Shown here in pieces: positions 11,229-22,176 of a stretch of DNA of 64,000 nt. The position numbers and the translations under genes were made by a program. Below the pieces are notes generated by a model that made no database searches, had not been told where the DNA came from, and saw nothing but the letters and a program-made list of their open reading frames with translations. Each line of letters begins with the position of its first letter. The first letter of the stretch is position 1. The DNA is from Trichosporon coremiiforme (Eukaryota; Basidiomycota; Tremellomycetes; Trichosporonales; Trichosporonaceae), in assembly GCA_039545355.1 (NCBI GenBank), contig BCJJ01000007.1, positions 868,001 through 932,000 on the forward strand. Direction: 5' to 3'.

Positions 11229-12578
11229 TTAGCAGGTCATGCCGTTGATCTTGCCGAGGTTGAGGCCACCAACGAGGTTGGAGAAGGTGGAGGGAACCCA
11301 GGTGAGGACACCGTTGGCGACGTTGCATCCGGTGTCCTTGAGGGTGGAGCCAGCGGTGGCACCGGGGACACCCTTGAAGAAGGTGGAGAGGGTGTGGAAG
11401 TTGGGAAGACCGATCCACATGCCGAAGAGGCGCCATCCGGGAACGGCGGGCTTGATCACCTCGATAACGGCAGCCCAGGCGAGGAGCTCGGGAACGGAGA
11501 CGGGGACAGTGCGACGGCCCCAGCCCTTGGGGAAGCGCTCGTGAACGAACCAGGACTCAACCATGTCGACAGTGTACTCGCGGGCGTCACCACGAAGGGC
11601 CTGGTAGACGAAACCAGACTCACCGTAGGCGACGAGCATACGCCAGGGGTTGAAGTCGAACTGGGGGTTGTTGTCGTAAGACCACTTCCAAGCGCGGTAA
11701 CGGGCCTCGGCAAGAGCCTTGAGGGTGACGTAGCCGTTGCCGTGGGTGATTATCTCCTGCTTGAACTGGTTCCAACGGTCCTGCGAGAGCGACCACTGGT
11801 TTCCCTGCCAGGCGTCGTCACGAGTGACGGAAGCGTCACCCTCAAGGATACCGTGGTGAGCAAGACCGTCGCCGAGGCCGACCTTGGTGCCGATGGAGAG
11901 CTTCATGGTGGTGAGGTCACCCATGAAAGGCCACGAGAGGACGGTGAGAATGGCACCGACGTCAGGGGAGATGGAGAGACCACGCCAGGTGCCGACGAAC
12001 AGCTGGACGGGGTTGATGAGACCGTCACGGGGGATGTAACCGTGGTTGGCGAGGGTGTTAAGACCGGGGCAGGGGCCACGCTGGTCGTTGGGGCCAGGAG
12101 CCTGCCAGGGGTGGGCCTCGTCCTCACCGATACCCCAGATACCGTAACCGAGACGCTCGGGCTCGTCGCAACCACAGTCGTTGTTGTTGCGGTCGAGGTT
12201 GAAGGTGTACTGGATGTCCTCCTCGGTGAGGGAGCTCCAGTCCTTGTTGAAGATGGCACCTCCCTGAGGAACGGTGACGTTGCCAACCTCAGCCATACCA
12301 TTACGGATCTCAGAGAAGAGGTTGTTAAGCTTGCCAGGCTGGATGTTGTTGAGGGTGTTGGCCATGGTGGTGAACTGGGAAACGATGCCCTTGCCGTTGC
12401 TGCCACCAAGCATCTTGGTGAAGTCGGACTGCAGGTTGTCGAGACCGAGACCGGCGCCGATGTTCTGGAACATGTCGCCAAGGAAGCCGCGCTCCTCCTC
12501 GCGCATCTGCGCGGCCATCCAGGGGAAGGCCTGCACCGAAGCGGCGGCGCCAAGAAGGGTGATAACCTCGACCTTCAT
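11229..12578 (-). CDS. Secreted heme-thiolate peroxidase / unspecific peroxygenase
   Basis: An intronless 449-residue protein of the chloroperoxidase/peroxygenase family. A signal peptide of about 17 residues ends VQA. The diagnostic heme-ligand motif PCPGLNTLANHGY is present, with the thiolate Cys at about residue 170. The second family motif, EGD (in LEGDASVTR, about 256-264), matches the Glu-Gly-Asp that binds Mg and places the catalytic Glu. These enzymes use hydrogen peroxide to oxygenate or halogenate organic substrates outside the cell. The EGD version and the length fit the long (Agrocybe-type) peroxygenases better than classical chloroperoxidase. A TATA-like TATATAA (12661-12667) lies 83 bp upstream. 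The gene stands alone between two gene-free stretches. Substrate is unknown. Confidence 0.92.
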   Translation of the reverse strand: MKVEVITLLGAAASVQAFPWMAAQMREEERGFLGDMFQNIGAGLGLDNLQSDFTKMLGGSNGKGIVSQFTTMANTLNNIQPGKLNNLFSEIRNGMAEVGNVTVPQGGAIFNKDWSSLTEEDIQYTFNLDRNNNDCGCDEPERLGYGIWGIGEDEAHPWQAPGPNDQRGPCPGLNTLANHGYIPRDGLINPVQLFVGTWRGLSISPDVGAILTVLSWPFMGDLTTMKLSIGTKVGLGDGLAHHGILEGDASVTRDDAWQGNQWSLSQDRWNQFKQEIITHGNGYVTLKALAEARYRAWKWSYDNNPQFDFNPWRMLVAYGESGFVYQALRGDAREYTVDMVESWFVHERFPKGWGRRTVPVSVPELLAWAAVIEVIKPAVPGWRLFGMWIGLPNFHTLSTFFKGVPGATAGSTLKDTGCNVANGVLTWVPSTFSNLVGGLNLGKINGMTC

Positions 12579-15500
12579 TCTACAAAAGAGTGTGGGGGGG
12601 TCGGAAGGAAAAAGGAAAGAATGATGGAGATCGAGGCCAGAGGAGGCGGTCCGGACTGCCTTATATACATTTGCCTCTGCCCAACCAACACGGCGATGTT
12701 TGGGAACGCGCAGCTGAGACAGAGAAGTCGGGAGAGTCGACTCTGAAGACCTGAGGATGCGGGAGAGCCGTAGGAGTTCACGTAAGGCTCCCGATGCGGA
12801 CCATTAGAAGGTGAGGTGTAAGTCGGACGCGCGCAATATCTGTGTGCGCTAGCCGGCCGCAGTGCTCCATCCCAGAGGATGGTCTGTCGTCGTCGGCTTG
12901 TCCCAGCGCCTCACGGTCGCGGTTAAGTAGTATGCACACCGTTTCATCTCTGTTCTCGGTGAGTCAAAGGCCGAGTAACTCTTCAAGGATCCTCAAACAG
13001 ACTAGCAAACGTTCCGGTCATGTGGAGCTTAACCAGTGAAGGTGTTGGGCCACGGCCCTCCCGTCCACCCGTCCGCACGCTCATCCGCCTTACATACGAT
13101 ACATGAGCCTGAGACGGAGGGCACTGCCGACTGCCGAGACTTGCCAGTGTAATCGCTACGATTGCCCGCAAGGGCAGAGTTGCTGGGAAGCAAGAGCAAA
13201 CAGCGAATCATGATGAGCAGAACCACATCCATCGTCAGCGAGAACACTTTAACCTTGTTTAAGGTTGTCCCAAGGGTACGTTTCGCATTTCTCGTAACCT
13301 GTAACGATTCATACTCTACTTTTCCTTGGATTCCACCAGTCTACGCACGTCCGTCCTCACAGCCGGATCCTGACATCGCGTTTTTCGCCCTGACCACCAC
13401 ATGCATAGAGCTGCACCGTGCGCTGCCTCTCTGACCGGGACAGCAAAGTTGCTCGTTTCCATGCCTGAAAAACTGAGCTGCGCGGTTGCTTTTAGGCTTC
13501 GGCGGTCCTGACCTAGCGCGGTCGCCATCATTCATTGCTCCGGTCATTCTCGTTGACGCGTCCGCAAGGGACAGAAAGCAGATAGCCCGACGTAGAAACG
13601 GGATCTGGTGAGACAAGCGTATGTACTCTTTTTCCAACAAACCCCGCATGGTTGCGTCTCGTCATCCGTGCGGCCGTCGTCGTAATGAGTCTCTTGCGAT
13701 TCAGTCCTAACACACTCTTCCGCCCGCAGCTTAGTTACCCCTTGATCATGATAGGATGGTCCGCCAGGCCGCTAGGCCGCCGCCAGTCGGAGGATACCCT
13801 GTACCCTGGTAGTGTGGATTCCGCAAAACCGCGCTAGGCGGCCAGGACGACGAGGCGATTTGTCCCCGAACAAGGGAGGTCTCACACATCGCACAACCCG
13901 CTCTGGCGCTTTCTGGAACACGCCCCCCGGCAGCTGGTTGCAAGCGCCCTTCTGCACGCCGCGGGTGACATCAATGTCCAGACATCGAGGCTCGCGGGGC
14001 AGGTGGCCTTCCGAGGCGATCTGTTAATTGCATCAGCTTGCGGCACAACCGGCGTTAGCGCAGGGTTCCGCGCGCCGTTGTCCCGTTGCTACCTTTCAGC
14101 GTAATCAACAGATCTCAGTTGGCTCAGGCCGCGCGGCCGTCTGATCTCCTCTGGGTCCATCATCCCGGTGGCAGCTGAGACATAAGTTGAGTTGGTTCGG
14201 GCTAGAATGTGTCCAAAATGCTTGCACTCTTGGCGTAAACCCTGCTCGAACTGCTGGCAGGAGCCAGTGCTTAAAGCTGGCGAGAGCATACACGCAAAAG
14301 CAGAGGTTTCTCTTGCAGCTTGAATCTGAGGGGTTGTCGTTCACTGGTAACTGTACATGTACGTTATGACGCGTCTATGCTTGTCGTTGACGCGTGTTGC
14401 TTGTTCCTTACGGTCCCTTAGTTATTCGGGCTTTCCGGTCTTCCGGTGCCCCGAATATCTACGGTGGGTGAACCCATAGGATGGAGACAAGGGAAGATGT
14501 TGCTGCTTGACGACGACTAAACCCATCACATCCACTGGAACAGTGCTAACGCGGCGAACGCATGCCATGCTTCAGATCCGAGACGCTCTTCATCATCTCA
14601 TTACTGTTGCTGAGAGGTTCGGAGTCCATCCGACGCTCATCGCCCGTCCGTGACCGCATGTGTCTACAGCAACTTCACACCGGTGTCCCCGGCGGCCGAC
14701 TAGATGATGAACCTGCAATGACGTTGATCGTAGGTTCGAGCTCAACTTTGTTACCGGCGATAGCAACCTCTGCAAAGGGAACTTGACAAGGACAACAACA
14801 GCTTGCCCTGCGTTTAACCTTCACGACGGCAAACACCGTCCGTAAGATTGCGTGCGTCGTGTGCTATGACCTCTGTCAGACGAGGTGTCAGTCGCAAGGC
14901 TCTCGGCTTGTTCCTGGGGCGGAGCTCTGGAAATGCCGTCAAGGCTTCTATCAGCTTCAAGGCTGGGTTCAAAGTGTGTGCTGAGGGTTGGCGGCGGACC
15001 CAAATCATGGTGATCATTCGCCCGTGCACCTACCTGCCTTGTTACCAAGCAGGTGTTCGCATGTTCGCGCCAGTTGTCCAGGTGGGGCCATATGCCGATC
15101 CCTGGTAGTCGTTTGTCAGTTCGTTGCCGCGCGTGCCGCGTCGCTGTCAGATTCAACCCCCAGCTTCAGCAGCCTCAGCACCCTTGCGCCGTTCGGCAAG
15201 GTTACCACTTGCCCATCCATGAAACGCAGGGTCGAGCGTGATCGTCCATGTTAGCCGCGGAGCATTGTGGCCCTGCAGGGTGATTCCGGCCGGGACCAAT
15301 CCTCCCGGGAGCGGAACGGGCCACCGTCCCTCCCCCCCCCCCCCAGACCAAGACTGACCCACGCCCCACCACCTTGCCTCTCCAGATTGTGGCCGCTGCA
15401 AAGCCTATTCACAGAACATGCATATGCGTGCGAAACTTTATAGACCCCATCACTAACATGGGCTGTGTGTGCTTGTGTGCGGCCATCGGTGCCCACTCCT

Positions 15501-15602
15501 CGTGGGGGCCAATGATTGTTCGCCAGGCCATGGAAAGGCGATGTATGATATGACTGATGTTTGACTGGGCGGCCACCACTGACCGATGGCATTCGTCTCA
15601 GT
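12579..15602. other. Gene-free region (3 kb)
   Basis: The left end is the peroxygenase promoter. Beyond it only short frames without family resemblance are seen. A 13-C homopolymer lies at 15332-15344. No transposon ends, tRNA or other RNA could be identified. Confidence 0.45.
12661..12667 (-). promoter_or_regulatory. TATA box of the peroxygenase gene
   Basis: TATATAA on the minus strand, 83 bp before the start codon at 12578. The spacing is the same as for the lectin gene's TATA-like element, which supports it being real. Confidence 0.6.
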
Positions 15603-17075
15603 TCAGTCCTCGTCGACCTCGTCCCCGTCCGCTTCATCATTGCTCTCGTTTTCGTCGTCTTCCTCTCCGTCGTCCGAACCGCTACCGTCGTCGCTGGCCG
15701 GGTAGTAGACTGCGATGAGCGATGGAGACACGGGCAATGACTTACACGCTGGAGTCTGGAGCTGGAATGATATCAGGCTGGCCGCATCCTTGAACTGTGA
15801 CTGACCAGGCTGACTTCGCAGTTGAATGTTGTCCTTGATATCGCCTCTCGAGTTCCACCGTACCTCCCCTCTGCCTTCGTCGGTTCGGTGCATCAAGGCC
15901 CTTGGTAAGAACTTGTCCACGCTGGTGTTGTCCAATCCTGTGAGGAGGAGCGTCACGAGGTACGCGGTACCAGCATCAGCAGATGGTGTTGCTGCACCGG
16001 ATGGTTCTGTCAGAGTGGATCGTGTGAGTGCCAGGGTTCGCAAGGTTGGGTAAGCCTTGACAATGTCCAAGAGATGATCGGGCGACACGACTATGCGGCC
16101 AAGGTCGAGTTGCTTGAGTTCGAATGTCGGTGCTGGAGTGTCGTAACGGGCGATGACATCGTCGGAAGTTGCCGGCTGCTTGGCCAGCCACTTGAGGAAG
16201 CATGTCCACCCTCTATCTTCAGTACTGTCGTAGTCGGGTAACGCCATGTCGATATTGAGGCGAAGCCATTCCACGTTGGGGGTGTGCTGCAGTAGGTAGC
16301 AAAGGTTGGGCAGGCCCACGAACTTCATGTCCTCCCAGTTCGCAATGATGTCCAAATGTAGCTTGGTCAGACCTGAGAGCAGGGAGGACAGGTCGGAAGC
16401 CATGGGCTTGGCAATCATAAGCGAGCTGTCCTGCAGACACCCGTTACGCCTGGATAAGACCTCGAGATTTTTTATTTGAGCGTGGGCGGCGGCGGCTCCG
16501 AGCAGCACGTTCTGGTAGATACACGTTGCCCAGTCCATGTTGCCAAACCCCACCGTTCCGGCAGCTCGGAGCTTGGCAGCGCCATAAGATCTCCATTGGG
16601 AGCTCTGTCCGTCCCGGAAACGCGTGGTTGAGTCGAAGTCTCGAATGTCAAGGGTTTGCAGGTGACTCAGTCCAGCGATGGCGGTTTTGAACGTGGAAGC
16701 AAAGCCAACGCGACCAATGTGCTTTTGCTCGTCGAGCGTCGCCCGGAACTCTCGCTTCTCGTCCATGGGGATGCTGTTGTCCCACTTTGAATTGAACAGC
16801 TGGTCTGTGCCGATCACCACATGACTGAGGTAATTACTGAAGCGGGAGTCGGAGATGTCCTTGAGAGCGTGCAGCGAGGCGGATGTCATCATGAACTGCT
16901 TCTTGCGGAAAAACTCATATGCGAACTCGTTGAACAACTTGTGATCGATGAGCTTGCAGGTCGATCGGAGTGCGCAGAAGTCGGTCGTGGGTAGCGGCCG
17001 AGCTATCCTGGACAGGATCTCGGTCGGCAGCCTGGCGAAGCTAGCGGCCAGCTGTCGATCCGCGTCGGAGGTCAT
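15603..17075 (-). CDS. F-box-like protein with acidic C-terminal tail
   Basis: A protein of 490 residues starting at 17075. Near the N-terminus LPTEILSRIARPLPTTDF is F-box-like: a Skp1-binding helix of SCF ubiquitin ligases. The body has irregular leucine-rich strands (LQTLDIRDF, LKQLDLGRIV, LRTLALTRS), as in F-box proteins whose C-terminal repeats bind substrates. The last 30 residues are almost all Asp, Glu, Ser and Asn. The frame is open for another 118 codons upstream of 17075, but that stretch is pyrimidine-rich and unlike protein, so it is taken as 5' UTR. A candidate 36-nt intron (15710-15745, GTAAGT ... CATCGCAG) is an exact multiple of three; if spliced, the protein is 478 residues. 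Confidence 0.72.
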   Translation of the reverse strand: MTSDADRQLAASFARLPTEILSRIARPLPTTDFCALRSTCKLIDHKLFNEFAYEFFRKKQFMMTSASLHALKDISDSRFSNYLSHVVIGTDQLFNSKWDNSIPMDEKREFRATLDEQKHIGRVGFASTFKTAIAGLSHLQTLDIRDFDSTTRFRDGQSSQWRSYGAAKLRAAGTVGFGNMDWATCIYQNVLLGAAAAHAQIKNLEVLSRRNGCLQDSSLMIAKPMASDLSSLLSGLTKLHLDIIANWEDMKFVGLPNLCYLLQHTPNVEWLRLNIDMALPDYDSTEDRGWTCFLKWLAKQPATSDDVIARYDTPAPTFELKQLDLGRIVVSPDHLLDIVKAYPTLRTLALTRSTLTEPSGAATPSADAGTAYLVTLLLTGLDNTSVDKFLPRALMHRTDEGRGEVRWNSRGDIKDNIQLRSQPGQSQFKDAASLISFQLQTPACKSLPVSPSLIAVYYPASDDGSGSDDGEEDDENESNDEADGDEVDED

Positions 17076-17519
17076 TCTCAGTGGGATTGAACTCTGGCGG
17101 AGCGAGGAGGACAAAGAGGATAAGAGGAAGGAAGGTCTTGTTTGTGAAAAAGGGCGCAGTTGTGGGGGCTGAGTGACAGTTGGTTCTGACTGGACTGCTC
17201 TGGTTGAGTCAATGCGCAGGACAATGAGCCGCGCTTGTGAGCGCGACCTGTTTGGGCAAGTGCACAGACCGCTTGATCGACTATGACTGGGGCCCCGCCT
17301 CTTGGCGTGCCTGGTGTCGGCAGTCATCAAGTGCCTGGGTGGCGACTGCTGTTTTGGTGCTGGCCAGCTATGTGATGCGCCTGTGATGTGCTCACGTTCA
17401 CCCACGCACAAGGGAGGGAAAGAGGGCACAGAGTCATCAAATGTTCATTGTCCTGATCGAAATTACTTTAATCTGCTACGGATGCAGTGGCCATGTTACT
17501 GCGTCGTGTCGGGCGAACT
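17076..17519. other. Promoter of F-box gene / 3' flank of lectin gene
   Basis: A 444-bp gap between two minus-strand genes. The part next to 17075 is pyrimidine-rich on the minus strand, as expected for the F-box gene's 5' UTR. No other element stands out. Confidence 0.45.
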
Positions 17520-18133
17520 TCACTTGTTCTGCGAGTAGCGGAGGGAGCGGCGTTGAACGGTGGGGTCCGATGTCCAGATCTGATTGGTGTTGCCAGGGGT
17601 GCACTGCCAGGTCTGCATGACATTTGCGTTGGTCTTCTTACCTGCGTTCCCAGTTAGTGTCGGGAAATGAACAGTACGTACCATCGGTGAGGTCGAGACA
17701 GAGGCCACGGTTGGTGAGTGCGACACGGTTGTCGCCGGTGTAGAACCACTGCTGGGCGGGGAGGTTGTCGTAACACTGCCAGATCTTCATCTTCACGCCG
17801 TTTCCGGGAGCTTCGGTGTCAGTTGATGGACTCTGGGACGACCTACTAGAGCCTGCGTCGAGGCAAAAGTTGGTGCCAGCGACCTGTACCTTGCCGTTGC
17901 CGCGGTTGAGCAACCATTTCTGGGCACCAGTGCCGTTGCAGTCGTAGCTACCGTCAGTGCATGCGGGAAGGAATTACCAACATCTGAACAGGAGTACCGT
18001 TCGCGAACTGGGCACCCCGGACGTCAAGACACTTGGAGGTATCGCCGTTTGGGTGGAGGGAGGTTCCCTTAGGGGCACATTGGGCGGATACCAGGCTAGC
18101 GAAGGCGACAAAGAGGATTGACTTCGAGAACAT
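17520..18133 (-). CDS. Secreted ricin-type beta-trefoil lectin
   Basis: Four exons (18133-17982, 17947-17847, 17810-17682, 17641-17520) encode 167 residues. A signal peptide ends at about residue 17 (LVSAQ). The rest is one beta-trefoil lectin domain with the three expected QxW-type motifs (QKW, QQW, NQIW) and CLDV/CLDAG/CLDL repeats. This fold binds sugars, often galactose-type. There is no ribosome-inactivating or other catalytic domain, so nothing marks it as a toxin. Introns are 34, 36 and 40 nt; splicing joins CLDAGS to PGNGVKMKIW as in related lectins. A TATA-like ATATAAG (18216-18222) lies 83 bp upstream. Likely a secreted or wall-associated carbohydrate binder. Confidence 0.9.
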
Positions 18134-18215
18134 TGTGTTATGGCGTGTACGTGTGGCTGAATACACTCGACGTTCGTGGGTGAGGAGGCGCAGCGAACAG
18201 CTCTGAGGGGCTCGC

Positions 18216-18222
18216 CTTATAT
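18216..18222 (-). promoter_or_regulatory. TATA-like box of the lectin gene
   Basis: ATATAAG on the minus strand, 83 bp before the lectin start codon, matching the spacing at the peroxygenase gene. Confidence 0.5.
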
Positions 18223-19197
18223 CGTCGTCGACAGCCAGCAGACGCATGTGAACACGGATCCGTCTGGATCTCGGAAGGCGTCCATTGTGCGAAAGGGATG
18301 CCACAGGTTCCATCGACATCCGTCTGGCATCCCTCGAGTGGCTGTTCGAGATCTTCGGTAGCACAGGCTAGGTTTAAATTCGACAGGGGGTAGACCGCTT
18401 CATCGATGCCGCCTCCTCGCCTGCTGATGTCTGCTTTTGCCCGCTCCTAAGGAAACGCCAGGCGGCGTTGCAGTCCGTTCCAAGGTCCGGTCGGCTGGGC
18501 ATCTGGCCTTGGCCGATTCATCAGATAATTTCGGATCAGACCCCATCTGCATAGCCACACGACTGCGTCACTCAGCAGGCGAGCAGGGCCACTGATCTCA
18601 GAGCACGCTCAGGTCCTCACTGCCACGAACGGAACCAGGCTCTGCATTCCGCGTCGATGGTATGCGAGCAGTGAGGTCCCGAGCGACATAAGCTGACCTT
18701 CATTCCGCAGATTGAACAAGAATTCCCGCCTCCCCCGGGCGCGAGATGATAAGTAACGTGTACCAGCCGGGATCTAGGGAATGTGCTCGCAAACCTGTGC
18801 CACGCAGTAAACCCTCAACGGATCCGGCGAAAGCTATCAATAACTATAGACACACAGACATCCCGACCAGAAGCAAGCAGCGGCAGCAATCTCCTCCTCG
18901 CTTCACTCGACCACCCACCGAGATCCCGTGATCGCTTTTCGAACCACATTATATCCCATGTATTCCCACTGCTTACAGGTAGAAGTACTACCGGCAGTCT
19001 CGAGTGCTAGGGTTCGCGGGCGACTCGGCCAGCTCCGTCGAGTTACGTAACGACATTCGATCTTCGCGGTTTACTGAAGTCCGGGGGTTTTCTAGAGCGT
19101 TGATATCTCTACATCAATCGTACAAAGCTGATGGACGATTGACTGAAATAACAGCTGACATTCGACAGCGACTTCGGATACCCCACGACTTTCCCCG

Positions 19198-19536
19198 CGC
19201 ACGTGATGGTTGTCTACCGACGGGGCAACATCCCTCAAGTCAGATCGTTGCGGCTCCCTCAGCATGATCGCAGACTGACCGAAATAGCCCATGCAGGCTT
19301 ACCTCACGCACGTGTGACGACCTGTCACCAATCCGCGACTGCCTATTTCTCCATGTTCCCACATCTTCTCACCAGCTCCCTATCGCGAACGCTAATAACA
19401 CCGGAAGTGGTACGCTGTAAACGTGCTCGAGCGCGCAAGTTACTGCTAATGGAGCATCTCACTTTTGGCTATCACAATAGTCGCCGTACATTACCCATGT
19501 CACCGGTGACCCATGCTCTAATGTGCATCGCACGTG
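19198..19536 (+). promoter_or_regulatory. Three CGCACGTG E-box sites upstream of acid phosphatase
   Basis: The 8-mer CGCACGTG occurs at 19198-19205, 19307-19314 and 19529-19536, all in the same orientation, 110-448 bp before the phosphatase start. CACGTG is the core bound by class B bHLH proteins, including yeast Pho4, which drives secreted acid phosphatase under phosphate limitation. The clustering is seen directly. Control by phosphate is inferred from the target gene. Confidence 0.6.
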
Positions 19537-19585
19537 AAGTGGAGACTGGTACCCTAGTCCCAACGCGGAAGGACTGGGCCCTCTA

Positions 19586-19592
19586 ATATAAG
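19586..19592 (+). promoter_or_regulatory. TATA-like box of the acid phosphatase gene
   Basis: ATATAAG, 54-60 bp upstream of the ATG and 50 bp downstream of the nearest CACGTG site, an arrangement typical of inducible fungal promoters. Confidence 0.55.
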
Positions 19593-19645
19593 AGGGCAAC
19601 GATTTCAACGCAGGAATTCTTCTGCAGCAACTGACACTCGTTACC

Positions 19646-21510
19646 ATGCTGAACGTGATTGCGCTAGGTCTGGTGGCCGCCCTCGCCTACGCGGCGCCCT
19701 CACAGGAGAAACGCGATGTCGACACAGCGTACTCGTACAATGGCCCGGAGATCCCTATCGGCGATCTTGTCGACATCTCAGTGAAGGGAAATGGCACGGG
19801 CTACAGGCGTCTGCGCGAGCCGCCTGCAGTCCGTCCTCACGGGGAGGTCACGAACAACATCAACGTCATCTCGACCGCTTTTTGGCCGGGTGGAATGAAC
19901 GTTCACTTTCAGACTCCATTCGGCATCGGCGAGGACCCACGCGTCTTCTACGGCGAGTCCAAGGATAAGCTGAAGCGTGTTGCTAAGGGCACCACCCATA
20001 CGTACGCCTCTCCGCAAGGAACCGCCGCTAACCCTTCAGCTACGACCGCACCCCGCCCTGCTCTCTCGCGGAGGTCACACAGTGCTCGCAGTTCTTCCAC
20101 GAAGTCCCCATCACTCACCTGAAGCCCGGCAAGACCTACTACTACCAGATCCCCGGAGGCAATGGCACCGAGCCCTCGGAAGTTTTGAGTTTCAAGACGG
20201 CTCCCGCAGCGGGAACACCCGGAGAGTTCAGCGTCGGAGTCGTGTGTGACATGGGCTACACGAACGCCAGGGATACCCATCTTCGCCTGGTCGACAGTGT
20301 CGCTGATGGTATGTCGTTCGTCTGGCATGGAGGGGACATCTCCTATGCCGACCAATGGTTCGCTGGCATCGTCCCCTGTGTCCTCGAGGGCCCGAAAGCT
20401 TTCGACCTGTGCTACAACGGCTCTCACTCAACTCTTCCCGGTGGGAAGATCGACAGCGACGAGTACTACGTTCCCGTCCCCGAGGGGGAGATTCCCAGCC
20501 AAGGAGGTCCCAACGGAGGCGACATCTCTACGATGTATGAGTCGAACTGGGACCTCTGGTCGCAGTTCATGAACCCCATCACAAAGCATGTACCCTACAT
20601 GGTTGCCCCCGGCAATCACGAGGCCGCCTGCGCCGAGTTCGACGGCCCCAACAACGAGGTTACGGCCATCCTCGAGGGCAACCTCCCTCCCGGATCGCAT
20701 GCGGACGAGTCAAAGCTGAACTACTACTCTTGCCCACCATCGCAGCGAAACTACACCGCTTATCAGCATCGCTTCCACATGCCAGGAAATGCGGAGTTGA
20801 ATCGCCCCGGAGGCCAAAACAACTTTTGGTACAGCCACAACTACGGGCTCGCGCACTTTGTCACCCTCTCGACGGAGACGGACTACTTTAAATCGCCGTC
20901 GTGGCCCTTCATTGCCGACATGAAGGGCAAGGAGGGCCATCCCCTCCGCAACGAGACATATCTGACCGATGCGGGACCCTTTGGTCACATCAATGGCTCG
21001 TACGTGGACAACAAAAACTACGAGCAAATCCAGTGGCTGCGTAAGGACCTGGCTAAGGTCGACCGCAAGAAGACACCGTGGATCTTTGTCCTCTCCCACC
21101 GCCCTATGTACTCGACCGAGGTCTCCAAGTATCAAGTCAACGTCCGCGATGCTTTCGAAGACATCCTCCTCGAGTACGGCGTCGACGTCTACATCGGCGG
21201 CCACATCCACTGGTATGAGCGCATGTACCCACTGGGCAAAAACGGCACGATCAACATGGAGAACGTCATTGGCAACCACACCTACAAGTCCTGCAAGGAC
21301 AGCCTTATTCACCTGGTGAACGGCCAGGCTGGTATGGTGGAAAGCCATTCGACACACAAGGGCGAATGGGCCAACTTTACCGCTGTCCTCGACCAGGAGA
21401 ATTGGGGTCTGGGCAAAATCAACGTCAAGAACCAGACTCACACCCTGTGGGAGTTTGTCAAATCCAAGGACGGACAGCTTGGAGACCATTTGTGGATCGT
21501 GAAGGAGTGA
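19646..21510 (+). CDS. Secreted purple acid phosphatase
   Basis: Two exons (19646-20001 and 20040-21510) give 608 residues. The signal peptide (MLNVIALGLVAALAYA) is followed by a Kex2-type KR site at about residues 22-23. An N-terminal Fn3-like domain (STAFWPGGMNVHFQTPF ... LSFKTAP) precedes the metallophosphoesterase domain with all metal-ligand motifs: CDMGY, GDISYADQW, GNHE, LSHRPMYS and GGHIHWYER. Such enzymes release phosphate from organic phosphates outside the cell. The apparent frame break at 20 kb is a 38-nt intron (GTACGC ... CTAACCCTTCAG); splicing joins THTY to DRTPPCSL. Several N-glycosylation sequons are visible. Upstream E-boxes suggest phosphate control. It converges on ADH (666 bp between stops). 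Confidence 0.94.
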
Positions 21511-22176
21511 AGCAATTTGGTCAGTTTGTAGAGTTATGCAGTTTCATGAGTTGTGGGGCAGCCTTATTCGAGATCGAGTCTCAGCGACCCGCTCGCTCCT
21601 GGTATGGGGTGCCCTGCTCCTCTTCAAACAGGGGGGAGGGGGGCGGGTATGTATTGCGATAGGGGCTAGCTTCAGCGGATTGCTGCGCGGCCCGGGTGGT
21701 TGCAACGGGACGTGTTGTTGTCCCAGCCTGTACGAAGATGAGTCGTTTGCTGAGAATGACGACTCGCCTGCATGCACCCCAGGGCTGAAGTGCCAGTACA
21801 AAGCGACGCTGTTGAATGTCTCGCTGAAATTGCCGAGCGGCAAGCGTCAACAGGGGGACTTTGCGATCGGGCGACCGGGCATCTGAGTGTGGACGATGAG
21901 GTTAGCGGGCCGGTACCTCGCGAAAGAGGATTGAAAGAGGACTATCTGGTCACTCACGCACATTAGTTTACGACCGGAACGGAAGACCTTTGCAGAGAGC
22001 CGGTCAGGTACTCATGCATCACTGAACGGGTCTGCACATGAGCTGCATAGACACTTCTGACTCATATAAAACCTAGCAACTATTCGTCACCTTCGTTACT
22101 CTTCTCTCATAATCACAAAATTCCCCAAAAAGAAACCAGACCTGAGCGGCATGTTCGCGACGTCGGTGTGAGTCTT
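21511..22176. other. Shared 3' intergenic region
   Basis: This lies between the convergent phosphatase and ADH genes. It should contain both 3' UTRs. I see nothing else. Confidence 0.45.

Larger units (their letters stand above)
18223..19645. promoter_or_regulatory. Divergent intergenic region, lectin / acid phosphatase
   Basis: No gene is visible. It carries the upstream region of two secreted-protein genes. The right half holds three copies of CGCACGTG and a TATA-like element, both listed separately. Confidence 0.5.

Noticed and set aside
11394..12746. 450-codon open frame antisense to the peroxygenase gene
   Set aside because: Composition (Val, Gly, Glu, Thr repeats) and exact overlap with a clear gene show that it is produced by strong C/G third-position bias on the coding strand.
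15332..15344. C13 homopolymer as a functional element
   Set aside because: Isolated, in gene-free DNA, and prone to sequencing error; no pairing partner or motif around it.
17076..17429. N-terminal extension of the F-box protein by 118 codons
   Set aside because: The stretch is C/T-rich, low in domain-like character, and the F-box family usually starts shortly before the F-box; treated as 5' UTR.
17520..18133. Toxin gene (ricin-like)
   Set aside because: Only the sugar-binding beta-trefoil is present. There is no catalytic A-chain domain in the gene or its neighbours.
20002..20039. Apparent frameshift in the acid phosphatase gene
   Set aside because: The interval has a GT donor, CTAAC branch site and CAG acceptor, is 38 nt like other introns here, and its removal restores the family sequence; it is an intron, not a lesion.
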